A stretch of DNA of 58,638 bases, taken from positions 1-58,638 of the forward strand of contig JAGBTP010000025.1 in NCBI GenBank assembly GCA_017631255.1, given 5' to 3'. Shown here one piece after another: positions 35,586 through 44,000 of the stretch. Both the position numbers and the translations under genes were made by a program. Every line of letters starts with the position of its first letter. The stretch's first letter is position 1. The stretch is from Alistipes sp. GTDB lineage: Bacteria > Bacteroidota > Bacteroidia > Bacteroidales > Rikenellaceae. The notes under the pieces are model-generated. The model was given only the letters and a program-made list of their open reading frames with translations, did no database searches and was not told where the DNA came from.

Positions 35586-36032
35586 CTACTCCGCCTTTGG
35601 GAAGTTAGGTATGGGCGTGTAGCTATTATTCTCGTAGCGGTAGCAGTAGCAATCGATGCCGTTGGTTATAACGACATAGCGACACTGAAGCACCGAGTTA
35701 TACCTCACCACCTGATTGACCACCTCTACCGTCAACTTAACATTTGTCTCCTTGCACTCAACGACCACCTCAGGTTTGGCATTGCGCCCAATAACAACGA
35801 TGTCGGCACGCTGCGCCATACCATTTATATTAACAGGGTACTCCTCGACAATCTGCTCGGGCAGATAGCCACACGCCGCAATGAGATACTCCACAGCGTG
35901 ACGGCGCACCCACTCCTCAGGGGTGAGCACCAGCCACCTACGGCGCACCCTATCGAATACCTCCGTCTTGCCACTACCGTTGCGGCGGGCACGAAGGTGT
36001 ATAGGCGGAAAGTTTAGTTTTGGGTACTCCAT
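35586..36032 (-). CDS. HsdR N-terminal-domain protein (stand-alone)
   Basis: 148 residues from MEYPKLNFPP; a frame extension to 36104 would cross the divergent promoter. Matches the type I restriction enzyme R N-terminal domain that occurs alone in Bacteroidetes. PD-(D/E)xK-like nuclease residues are visible: Glu in IVEEYPVNING, Asp in QRADIVVIGRN and ECK in EVVVECKETN. No helicase/translocase part and no hsdM/hsdS nearby, so it is not a restriction system by itself. Nuclease activity is possible; role unknown. Confidence 0.88.
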   Translation of the reverse strand: MEYPKLNFPPIHLRARRNGSGKTEVFDRVRRRWLVLTPEEWVRRHAVEYLIAACGYLPEQIVEEYPVNINGMAQRADIVVIGRNAKPEVVVECKETNVKLTVEVVNQVVRYNSVLQCRYVVITNGIDCYCYRYENNSYTPIPNFPKAE

Positions 36033-36034
36033 AG

Positions 36035-36063
36035 TTGCGGTTACTAAAAATGTTGTATCTTTG
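36035..36063 (+). promoter_or_regulatory. Promoter of the C_GCAxxG gene
   Basis: TTG, 18 nt, TATCTTTG. It fixes the start codon at 36084 rather than 36066. Confidence 0.6.
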
Positions 36064-36083
36064 GGGTGCAAATATACACAATT

Positions 36084-36572
36084 ATGCAGAAACACGAAAC
36101 ACATATCGGTGTTGAGGAGCGTGTAGCACGCGCAACAGCACTATTTAAGGAGGGATACAACTGCGCTCAGGCGGTGGTTATGGCATTTGACGATGTTATG
36201 GAGATGAGCCCTGAGATGCTCGCAAAGATTACCGCACCCTTTGGTGGCGGCATGGGCCGTATGCGCGAGGTGTGCGGCACGGTGAGCGGTATGACATTCT
36301 TGGCGGGTGCCATTGCACCTGCGGTAAATCCTCAGAATCTCAGCGAACGACAGGCCAACTATGCTCTCGTTCAGCAGTTTGCCGACAGCTTCAGAAAGGA
36401 GAATGGCGACATCATCTGTCGCAAGCTACTCGGACTCGACGCCGCCACCGAAAGCAAGGAGACGCCTATGCCTTCGCAGCGCACCACGGAGTACTATCGC
36501 AAGCGCCCTTGTGTGGAGTATGTTGGCTGTGCAGCACGCATCGTGGCGGAATATCTGCTAAACGGCAAATAA
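36084..36572 (+). CDS. C_GCAxxG_C_C family redox/metal protein
   Basis: 162 residues from MQKHETHIG. The family's named cysteines are present: YNCAQAVVMAF, MREVCGTVSGM, DIICRKLLG, RPCVEYVGCAARIV. The small all-helical family is common in anaerobes and thought to bind a metal or disulfide centre; no biochemical role is established that I know of. FGGGMGRMREVCG is the most conserved segment. Monocistronic. Confidence 0.9.
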   Translation: MQKHETHIGVEERVARATALFKEGYNCAQAVVMAFDDVMEMSPEMLAKITAPFGGGMGRMREVCGTVSGMTFLAGAIAPAVNPQNLSERQANYALVQQFADSFRKENGDIICRKLLGLDAATESKETPMPSQRTTEYYRKRPCVEYVGCAARIVAEYLLNGK

Positions 36573-36661
36573 TTCACACATTGCACTATTCCAAAAGTAG
36601 CTCATTGTATTACAATCGTAATATTTTAGCGCAATTATAGCGTTTTATTGTTTTTTGTTAC

Positions 36662-36669
36662 TATCTTTG
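36662..36669 (+). promoter_or_regulatory. -7 element ahead of the P-type ATPase gene
   Basis: TATCTTTG, 48 bases before the start codon; no clear -33 box at the right distance. Confidence 0.45.
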
Positions 36670-36716
36670 CAGGGTGGTATAGTTTGTTATGCCATAGTGT
36701 AATATAGTTTGAATAA

Positions 36717-39485
36717 ATGGTAAAGAAGAGTAATAAAAGTTTTGCCGAGTGGTGTCACGACCACAAGGCCCAAAGTGTTATCTTAGGCAAGGGCGACAAC
36801 ATCATCCCGCCCCCTGAGCGCGAGTCGCTGTGGCTCGCATACTTCGAGAAGTTCAAAGACCCAATCATCATCGTTCTTCTCGTTGCATTTGCATTCTCGA
36901 TGATGCTCTCGCTATATGAGATATTTGTTATGGCAGCGCCGCTGTCGATGCTATTCGAGCCTATTGGCGTGCTTGTAGCACTGCTACTCGCTACGGGCGT
37001 AGGATTTATATTCGAGTATAAGGCGAGTAAGGAGTTTGAGATTCTTAATAAGGTCAAGGACTCGCGTGCGGTGAAGGTACTGCGCAAGGATGAGAAGGGA
37101 CGCGTAAGGATGTATCTCGTCGAGAAGCAGGATGTGGTAATTGGCGATGTTGTGCGCCTTGAGCCTGGCGACGAGGTGCCTGCCGACGGCGAGCTACTCG
37201 AGGCTATCGACCTGCGTGTCGACGAGTCAAACTTCACAGGCGAGCCATATGTAAATAAGTATGTCGACAAGTCGCTCTTCGACAAGGAGGCCACCTATGC
37301 CTCTAACTTTATGCTACGCGGTGCCACCATTATCGAGGGCAGCGGTGTTATGCGCATCACGGCAGTAGGTATGAATACCGAGGAGGGGCGTGGCGTAGCG
37401 CGAGCAAGCGAGGGCAGCGATGTCAAGACGCCACTCAATATTCAACTCGAGCAGCTCGGTAGATGGATTTCGCGCACAAGCTTTATCATTGCCTCGCTCA
37501 TCATCGTAGGTCGTGTGATTTATGCGTGGGCGATGGGTGATTTTACCGATGGTGCAATGTCGGTGACGGAGATTATGCAGTTCATCCTCGCCTCGGTGAT
37601 GATTGCTATGACGCTCATCGTCGTGGCGGTGCCTGAGGGTCTGCCTATGAGTGTTACGGTGAGCCTTGCGATGAGTATGCGCCGTATGCTCAAGGAGAAC
37701 AGCCTTGTGCGTAAGCTACACGCCTGCGAGACTATGGGTGCTGCTACAGTAATATGCTCCGACAAGACGGGTACGCTTACCAAGAATCAGATGACCGTCA
37801 TCGAGATAGAGGCGGGCGACGCAGAGGCTATGGAGCAGATGATCGAGTGTATGGCTGTCAACTCCTCTGCCGAGCTATCCGTAACCGAGGAGGGCAAGAT
37901 AACGCCTATCGGCAACCCTACCGAGGGCGCACTCCTTATGTGGCTCAATAGCAAGGGCATAGACTACATAGATGTGCGCGACAACAAATACAACACCATC
38001 GGACACACACCATTCTCAACCGAGATAAAGTATATGGCAACCGAGGTACGCTCAATCGACAATACGCGCCACCTGCGCTTTATCAAGGGTGCTCCCGAGG
38101 TCGTTATGGCGATGTGCAGCGAATTTGCTGGCGGGCGTAGTGCTGAGGAGTACAACAAGTTACTTCTTGACTACCAATCGCGCGCAATGCGCACCTTGGG
38201 TTTTGCGGTAGAGTTCTACGGCGAGCAGAAAGAGTGCAAGGCTCTCTTCCTCGGCATTGTTGGCATCGCAGACCCTATTCGTGAGGATGTAGCTGAGGCG
38301 ATTGATACTTGTATGAACTCGGCTGGCGTGAGGGTTATCATCGTTACGGGCGACACATCGGGCACTGCGATGGAGATTGGCCGTCAGATTGGTCTTATCA
38401 CCAGCGACGAGGAGGGACAGATAATCTCTGGTCCCGACTTTGCAGCCCTTAGCGACGACGAGGCGCGCAAGCTACTAAGCGGCACACGCCTTAAGATTAT
38501 ATCGCGCGCGCGACCTGACGACAAGGCGCGCCTTGTAATGCTCCTGCAAGAGAACAACGAGGTGGTAGCAGTTACGGGTGACGGCACCAACGATGCCCCT
38601 GCACTCAGCAAGGCACAGGTCGGCCTCTCAATGGGCGACGGTACATCGAGAGCTAAGGAGGCGAGCGATATCACCATTATCGACAACTCGTTTACAAGCA
38701 TCAACAAGGCGATTATGTGGGGCAGATCACTCTACCTTAACATCCGCCGCTTCATCATCTTCCAGATGACCATCAACCTATGTGCTTGCCTCATCGTCCT
38801 CTTCGGTGCCTTCGTGGGCTACGACTCGCCACTCACCGTAACGCAGATGTTGTGGGTAAACCTCATTATGGACACCTTTGCTGCGATGGCACTATCATCA
38901 TTGCCACCCGATAGAAGCGTGCTCAGCGAGAGACCTCGTGACCCTAAGAGCCACATCATTGATAGGCGAATGTTGCGCCGCATATTGGCTACGGGCATCG
39001 TATTCTTCGCCTTCCTTGCAGCTTTGTGGCAGTTTATGTTCCACTCACAGATTCACGCCGTAGCGGATATGTTCACTAAGGAGTCGCTCGACATCTTTGT
39101 GCACAAGATATTTAGTCCTGACAAGGTATCACTTCACCTTACGGGCTATGAGATGGGCGTCTACTTCACTATCTTTGTGATGATGCAGTTCTGGAATCTG
39201 TTTAATGTCAAATACTTCCGCACAAATAACAGCCTTATCGGCGATATTATTGACCTCTTCCGTGACAGGGAGCGCGTCGCAGCGTCGTACAACAAGTACT
39301 TCCTACTTATCGCTGCGGTTATCCTACTCGGTCAGGTATTTATCGTCAACTTCGCTGGCTCGCTGTTTAATGTCAAGCCGATATCGGCAGAGGACTGGGC
39401 GTTGATTATCCTTATCACCTCGCCCGTACTTATCGTGCCCGATATCTACCGCTTCGTGCGAAGCCTAATCACAAGGCGCAAATAG
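36717..39485 (+). CDS. Calcium-type (PMCA/SERCA-like) cation P-type ATPase
   Basis: Exports Ca2+ or a similar cation using ATP. 922 residues. Short cation-ATPase N-domain, then ten predicted TM helices. Actuator TGEP (DESNFTGEPYV), PEGLP in TM4 (VVAVPEGLPMSVT), phosphorylation DKTGT (about 348), KGAPE in the N domain, GDGTNDAPALSKA hinge. TM6 contains the NLIMDTFAAMALS segment with the N/D pair expected of Ca2+ pumps. Large unit with its own -7 box and a terminator, convergent with the trkA-zinc ribbon run. Confidence 0.93.
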   Translation: MVKKSNKSFAEWCHDHKAQSVILGKGDNIIPPPERESLWLAYFEKFKDPIIIVLLVAFAFSMMLSLYEIFVMAAPLSMLFEPIGVLVALLLATGVGFIFEYKASKEFEILNKVKDSRAVKVLRKDEKGRVRMYLVEKQDVVIGDVVRLEPGDEVPADGELLEAIDLRVDESNFTGEPYVNKYVDKSLFDKEATYASNFMLRGATIIEGSGVMRITAVGMNTEEGRGVARASEGSDVKTPLNIQLEQLGRWISRTSFIIASLIIVGRVIYAWAMGDFTDGAMSVTEIMQFILASVMIAMTLIVVAVPEGLPMSVTVSLAMSMRRMLKENSLVRKLHACETMGAATVICSDKTGTLTKNQMTVIEIEAGDAEAMEQMIECMAVNSSAELSVTEEGKITPIGNPTEGALLMWLNSKGIDYIDVRDNKYNTIGHTPFSTEIKYMATEVRSIDNTRHLRFIKGAPEVVMAMCSEFAGGRSAEEYNKLLLDYQSRAMRTLGFAVEFYGEQKECKALFLGIVGIADPIREDVAEAIDTCMNSAGVRVIIVTGDTSGTAMEIGRQIGLITSDEEGQIISGPDFAALSDDEARKLLSGTRLKIISRARPDDKARLVMLLQENNEVVAVTGDGTNDAPALSKAQVGLSMGDGTSRAKEASDITIIDNSFTSINKAIMWGRSLYLNIRRFIIFQMTINLCACLIVLFGAFVGYDSPLTVTQMLWVNLIMDTFAAMALSSLPPDRSVLSERPRDPKSHIIDRRMLRRILATGIVFFAFLAALWQFMFHSQIHAVADMFTKESLDIFVHKIFSPDKVSLHLTGYEMGVYFTIFVMMQFWNLFNVKYFRTNNSLIGDIIDLFRDRERVAASYNKYFLLIAAVILLGQVFIVNFAGSLFNVKPISAEDWALIILITSPVLIVPDIYRFVRSLITRRK

Positions 39486-39501
39486 ATGAATTGCTAAAAT
39501 G

Positions 39502-39540
39502 CTAAGTGGCTACCTCGCAACCAAGGTAGCCACTTAATTT
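39502..39540 (+). terminator. Terminator of the P-type ATPase gene
   Basis: TAAGTGGCTACC pairs with GGTAGCCACTTA around an 8-nt loop, followed by ATTT. Confidence 0.75.
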
Positions 39541-39559
39541 ATATAGCAGTTCGGCTAAG

Positions 39560-39690
39560 AATTTAGAGTTAGAAAGGAATTATACTTGTCCTATCGCAAA
39601 AGAAGATCCCCTCGGGATAGTACACTTAGTACAGCCCGAGGGGTCTTACTTTTAAGATGGGTCGAGAATGACCCCTTATCACTCTAAATT
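39560..39690. repeat. Structured 131-bp element with terminal inverted repeats
   Basis: Ends AATTTAGAGT (39560-39569) and ACTCTAAATT (39681-39690) are perfect inverted repeats and stay similar for about eight more bases. Inside is a long hairpin with arms 39606-39615 and 39634-39644 (CCCCTCGGG with CCCGAGGGG) capped by AGTAC/GTACT, and a small hairpin GGGTC/GACCC (39659-39674). The right end touches the stop codon of the zinc-ribbon gene. Could be a small RNA, a miniature mobile element or a compound terminator. Confidence 0.5.
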
Positions 39691-40429
39691 ACTCGCTAAC
39701 GAGAATGCGACCACAATACTCACACACGATAAGCTTCTTACCCTGGCGAATATCTACCTGGCGCTGTGGAGGGATGCGGTTGAAGCAACCACCACAAGCA
39801 TCACGAGTTACGGTAACAACTGCAAGACCGTTGCGAACATTGCTGCGGATACGGTTGTAAGCAGAGAGCAAACGCTCGTCGATAGGCTCCTTAGCCTTAG
39901 CCGCCTTAGCTGTAAGATCTGCTACCTGCTGCGCTGTCTCAGCCTCGATAGAGTCGAGCTCCTCGCGCTTAGCCTTGTAGTCGATGGTGCGCTCCTCAAC
40001 AAGTGCGTTGGTCTCGTCGATGATAACCTTCTTAGCCTTGATCTGCACGGCATACTCCTTAAGACGCTTCTCAGCAAGCTCAATCTCCAACTCCTGATAC
40101 TCGATCTCCTTAGTTAGGGCATCGTACTCACGATTATTGCGAACATTGTTCTGCTGCTCCTTGTAGTTAGCGATCATAATCTTGGCCTGATCTACCTCGC
40201 GCTTACGCTGACGGGTGAGAGAGTTGAGCTCCTCAATCTCGGCATTGATATTCTCGATGCGTGTCTTGAGACCTGCAATCTCATCCTCAAGGTCCTGAAC
40301 CTCGAGTGGAAGTTCACCCTTCACCTTGTTAATCTCATCAATGGCAGAGTCAATCTTCTGAAGCTCGTAGAGAGCCATAATCTTCTCCTGCATCGAGTAG
40401 TCAACATCGTTTGTCTTCTTCTGTGCCAT
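39689..40429 (-). CDS. C4-type zinc ribbon coiled-coil protein
   Basis: 246 residues. Residues ~15-190 form a long antiparallel coiled coil (heptads such as LEDEIAGLKTRIENINAEIEEL). The C-terminal zinc ribbon has CGGCFNR...CEYCGRIL (CxxC-x20-CxxC). Matches the zf-RING_7/CT398 family, proposed to bind nucleic acids. It follows the Nif3-family gene by 35 bases, a neighbour pair common in Bacteroidetes. Confidence 0.9.
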   Translation of the reverse strand: MAQKKTNDVDYSMQEKIMALYELQKIDSAIDEINKVKGELPLEVQDLEDEIAGLKTRIENINAEIEELNSLTRQRKREVDQAKIMIANYKEQQNNVRNNREYDALTKEIEYQELEIELAEKRLKEYAVQIKAKKVIIDETNALVEERTIDYKAKREELDSIEAETAQQVADLTAKAAKAKEPIDERLLSAYNRIRSNVRNGLAVVTVTRDACGGCFNRIPPQRQVDIRQGKKLIVCEYCGRILVSE

Positions 40430-40464
40430 ATATCAATATTTTGTTTGTTATTTCTATCAACTCT

Positions 40465-41256
40465 TTAGAGTAAGTAGTGTATCGGGTTACGCGAGCACGC
40501 GCTCTTGCGAACGGCAAAGTTACACATTTTTTTTGATATTATATCATTCAAGATGCGAATTGCGCAAAATTCACTCTCAAAATGGCCAATATCTGCCAAT
40601 ACCATACGATTTTCGCCCATCATAAAGTCGTTATAGCGCAAATCTGCGGTAATATAGAGGTCGGCACCAGCAGCCAGAGCATCAGCAATATTGGAGCGAC
40701 CAGCACCCGTACACACCGCCACGCGACGCACCATCATATCCTCCGAGGGGAGGTCGCTGTATCGTATTGCGCCCACATTGAAGATGCTCTTCACGCGGTT
40801 GAGCAACGCCATTATATTCTCCGGACGGGGCAATACACCCACAACGCCGTAGCCCGCATTAGGGTCACTCTTGCGTGGCTCGAGTACACTCATTGCATCG
40901 AGGCCAATCATCGAGCCCACCTGCCAGCTCATACCGTTTGGAGTGCTGTCAAGGTTCGTGTGGCAAGCATAGAGCGCAATGCCGCTACGGATAGCGCGCT
41001 CGACGCAGCGCTCGACATAGTTTGCCGAGTTAAGTCGCTTGATTGGAGCAAAGATTATCGGGTGGTGCGTGATGATGATATCGCAACCCTCTCGCTCCGC
41101 CTCCTCGATAACCTCCTCGGTGACATCAACAGCAAGGAGCGCCGAGTGCACCTCGTCATCAAGGCGACCAACGATGAGGCCAGAGTTATCGTAATCTGCC
41201 TGCAACCACAGTGGTGCAAACTCCTCTATGGCGGCAGCTATATCTCTAATCTTCAT
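40465..41256 (-). CDS. Nif3-like dinuclear metal-centre protein
   Basis: 263 residues, the short YbgI/Nif3 form without the middle PII-like insert. N-terminal LWLQADYDNSGLIVGR, metal ligands in DIIITHHPIIFAP, ACHTNLDS and C-terminal ADIGHFESEF. YbgI-type proteins form hexameric rings with two metals and are implicated in GTP cyclohydrolase I type 2-like hydrolysis; the function is unsettled. It lies 12 bases after the MerR gene. Confidence 0.91.
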   Translation of the reverse strand: MKIRDIAAAIEEFAPLWLQADYDNSGLIVGRLDDEVHSALLAVDVTEEVIEEAEREGCDIIITHHPIIFAPIKRLNSANYVERCVERAIRSGIALYACHTNLDSTPNGMSWQVGSMIGLDAMSVLEPRKSDPNAGYGVVGVLPRPENIMALLNRVKSIFNVGAIRYSDLPSEDMMVRRVAVCTGAGRSNIADALAAGADLYITADLRYNDFMMGENRMVLADIGHFESEFCAIRILNDIISKKMCNFAVRKSACSRNPIHYLL

Positions 41257-41268
41257 AGAAGTACAGTT

Positions 41269-41925
41269 TTAGAATAGCGACTGCTCGTAGAATGGGAATA
41301 GCTCTTTGCTCTCCTCACTCTTCTTGCTCTTACCTCTACGACGAGTTACGCCAACAGCATTCTCCTCTGTCGTAGCCCCCTCCTCGGTTGTAGCCTTACG
41401 AGGACGACCACGACGGCGTGGCTGCGCCTCCACAACCTCCTCATTGTTCTCAGCAGCCTCAACACTTGCAGCAGGAGCCTCAACCTCAGGCGCCACCTCC
41501 TCGGGTGTTGTAGCAGCAGCTACGGCCTGCGCCTTAGCCTCACTCTCCACATCGCTGATAAGCTCCGACACCGCCTCAACAGGAGCCTCGTATGCCGCAG
41601 GGGTGTTATCACCAAGCGACTCACGCACCTCGAGAAGCATAGCACGAATATTCTGCAAGCGCTCCAAAATCGACACATCGCGCTGCACGCTCTTACCACG
41701 ACGCTTCATCGCCATATTGGCACCTTCGAGTGTCATACCTCGCTCCTTAACCAGGTAGTATATGAGCTTAAGGTTCTCGACATCGGATGGGGTGAACATT
41801 CTATTACCCTTCTTGTTCTTATGAGGCTTAATACAATCGAACTTCGACTCCCAATAGCGGATGAGCGACGCGTTGACATCGAACATCTCGGTTACCTCAC
41901 CCATCGAATAAAGTAATTTTGCCAT
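41269..41925 (-). CDS. MerR-family regulator with AT-hook tail
   Basis: 218 residues. The N-terminal winged helix spans 1-75 (LYSMGEVTEMFDVNASLIRYWESKF, then GNRMFTPSDVENLKLIYYLV) and a short coiled coil runs ~80-115. The long C-tail is Ala/Glu/Val-rich and contains RRRGRPRK, a consensus AT-hook, followed by another basic patch TRRRGKSKKS. No effector-binding domain or metal cysteines. It lies between rsmF-like and nif3-like genes with gaps of 24 and 12 bases. Probably a nucleoid-style or housekeeping regulator; targets unknown. Confidence 0.88.
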   Translation of the reverse strand: MAKLLYSMGEVTEMFDVNASLIRYWESKFDCIKPHKNKKGNRMFTPSDVENLKLIYYLVKERGMTLEGANMAMKRRGKSVQRDVSILERLQNIRAMLLEVRESLGDNTPAAYEAPVEAVSELISDVESEAKAQAVAAATTPEEVAPEVEAPAASVEAAENNEEVVEAQPRRRGRPRKATTEEGATTEENAVGVTRRRGKSKKSEESKELFPFYEQSLF

Positions 41926-41949
41926 ATGATTGAAAATTATTATTTTACA

Positions 41950-43311
41950 TTACAACTTCTGTATTCTCAGTGCCTTTGGATACATATTATTACAACGCAC
42001 CCCGATGCGCTTTATGAAGCCTAAGGCCAGGCCCTCGTACATCACCACATTAACGCCCTCGTCAAATTGCGCCGCTGCGATATCCTGACGACGCAGATAG
42101 TCGAGTGCATCCTCAAGTGACACCTCCACCTCAGGTACTACACCCTCAGCACGACCTATGAATAACGCAAGTGGATGCTCAGGCTTTAGCTTGCCCTTGA
42201 ACAGCTGTCCCATAGCCACACCAGAGTACACCACCGATAGCGACTCCGATAACACCTGCACCTCCTCGGCCACAGCAGCGTCGTAGCCATATATCATATC
42301 GCCCACAACCCTAAACACCATACGCTTTGCATCGTCAACCCAGCGTGCCACCTCGGGAAGCTCCTTGTTCGTAAGCGAAGTCATCACCTTGCGACGAGCC
42401 TTAGGAGTCACACGCTTAACATCGCCAGCACGCTTCACAGCAACGGCGGCAAAGAAGCCCTCGCCTCGCACCAGATGAGGATAGAAGTGGAAACATTGGA
42501 ACGCACCAATATCGGCACACTTAACACCCCACTTATCATCAACCTCCACCCTCGGAGCGGCAACCACCTCGTCGCCATACTCCTCCATAAGCCACTTTAC
42601 AACACCCTCATCCTCCTCCGAGTTGAAGGTGCAAGTGCTATATATCAACTTACCGCCAGGCTTCAGCGCACGCCACGCCTCGGCAAGTATCTCGCGCTGA
42701 CGCTGGGCGCACTGACCCACCGCCGCCCACGACCACTCCGAGCGTGCCTCATCCATCTTGCGGAACATACCCTCACCTGAGCAAGGGGCATCGACAGCGA
42801 CAACATCGAACCAATGCTCGAAAGCGCCGATATGCGACGGCTCGTTGCAAGTGACGAGCACATTACCCATACCCCAGCGTTGCACATTATCAGCAAGTGC
42901 TAAGGCTCGGTTATGACTAATATCGTTAGCCACCACAAGGCCACTGCGACCTACAAGCGAGGAGTAGATGGTAGTCTTACCTCCTGGGGCGGCACACATA
43001 TCCAAAACTCGAGCTCCGTCGAGCATATCGTCACGAAGCAGATAGCCCACAAACTGCGACGATGCCTCCTGAACATAGTAGGCACCAGCGTGCATAAGTG
43101 GGTCGAGCGTAAACTGAGGTCTGCTATCGAGGTATAGTCCCATAGGCGACCACCCCACCGCCTCACCCTCGAAGCGCGCACGCATCTTATTCGGATTGTG
43201 GCGAATAGTCACCGAGGCAGGCGTATCGAGGGCAGCGAATAGGCTTTCGGCCTCGTCGCCCAATGTCTGACGCATATTCTCAACAAAGAGTTCAGGTAGT
43301 GGCGTTGACAT
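41950..43311 (-). CDS. rRNA cytosine-C5 methyltransferase (RsmF/NOP2 family)
   Basis: 453 residues. Methylates a cytosine in ribosomal RNA. SAM-binding MCAAPGGKTT, motif IV DAPCSGEGMFRK with the releasing Cys, motif VI STCTFNSEEDEGVV with the catalytic Cys. The N-terminal segment (LGDEAESLFAALDTPASVTIRHNP) and the C-terminal FKGKLKPEHPLALFIGR region match the RsmF type. Continues the minus-strand run after the deoxynucleoside kinase gene (36-base gap). Confidence 0.92.
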   Translation of the reverse strand: MSTPLPELFVENMRQTLGDEAESLFAALDTPASVTIRHNPNKMRARFEGEAVGWSPMGLYLDSRPQFTLDPLMHAGAYYVQEASSQFVGYLLRDDMLDGARVLDMCAAPGGKTTIYSSLVGRSGLVVANDISHNRALALADNVQRWGMGNVLVTCNEPSHIGAFEHWFDVVAVDAPCSGEGMFRKMDEARSEWSWAAVGQCAQRQREILAEAWRALKPGGKLIYSTCTFNSEEDEGVVKWLMEEYGDEVVAAPRVEVDDKWGVKCADIGAFQCFHFYPHLVRGEGFFAAVAVKRAGDVKRVTPKARRKVMTSLTNKELPEVARWVDDAKRMVFRVVGDMIYGYDAAVAEEVQVLSESLSVVYSGVAMGQLFKGKLKPEHPLALFIGRAEGVVPEVEVSLEDALDYLRRQDIAAAQFDEGVNVVMYEGLALGFIKRIGVRCNNMYPKALRIQKL

Positions 43312-43347
43312 ATTTATTTCTCAATGAGTTATTATAGTTGCCCCTAA

Positions 43348-43968
43348 TTAAAGCTGTCGCTTACCTGTACACATCTCCTCCACCGAGGCACAGATGCGGT
43401 CGATAATCGTTGGGTCGGCCACAAAGTCATCGACATCCTTGTCCACAACGAGCACTCGACCCTCGTAGATATTCTCAATCCAGTTGTTATACTTATCATT
43501 GAGACGACCGAGGTACTCCTCGTCGATATTCTGCTCATACTCCCTGCCTCGCATCTTAATCTGCGAGATGAGCGTAGGCACACTCGCCTTGAGGTAGATA
43601 AGCACATCAGGCTTAGGAAGTAGCGTCTGCTCGATGTTAAACATCTTCATATAGGTATCAAAGTCACGACTTGCCATCAGCCCCATAGAGTGAAGGTTCT
43701 CGGCAAAGATGTAGGCATCCTCGTAAATCGTTCTATCCTGCACCACATTGTCCGACTCGTCCGAAAGCATCGTTAGCGTCTGCTGTATGCGGCTACCGAG
43801 AAACCAGAGCTGCAAATGGAACGACCAGCGACCCATATCCTCATAAAAGTCGTTGATGTAGGGGTTAGCCACATCCTCGTAGTAGGCCTTGGCGCCATAT
43901 CGCTTTGTAAGAATCTCAGTAAGCGTAGTCTTGCCGCTACCGATATTTCCTGCTATTGCTATATACAT
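43348..43968 (-). CDS. Deoxynucleoside kinase
   Basis: Phosphorylates deoxynucleosides (dGuo/dAdo type) in salvage. 206 residues. P-loop AIAGNIGSGKTT (4-15), then DMGRWSFHLQLWFLGSRIQQT, the dNK-family DRTIYEDAYIFAENLH with the ERS-like position as DRT, YLKASVPTLISQIKMRGREYEQ (lid) and VLVVDKDVDDF. Between trkA and the rsmF-like gene, 30-40 base gaps. Exact substrate not assignable. Confidence 0.92.
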   Translation of the reverse strand: MYIAIAGNIGSGKTTLTEILTKRYGAKAYYEDVANPYINDFYEDMGRWSFHLQLWFLGSRIQQTLTMLSDESDNVVQDRTIYEDAYIFAENLHSMGLMASRDFDTYMKMFNIEQTLLPKPDVLIYLKASVPTLISQIKMRGREYEQNIDEEYLGRLNDKYNNWIENIYEGRVLVVDKDVDDFVADPTIIDRICASVEEMCTGKRQL

Positions 43969-44000
43969 AGTTATTTAGATTTTTACTCGTTTATTCACAA

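Noticed and set aside
35586-36032. Type I restriction system
   Set aside because: Only the small N-terminal nuclease-like domain exists; no hsdM, hsdS or translocase part is present.
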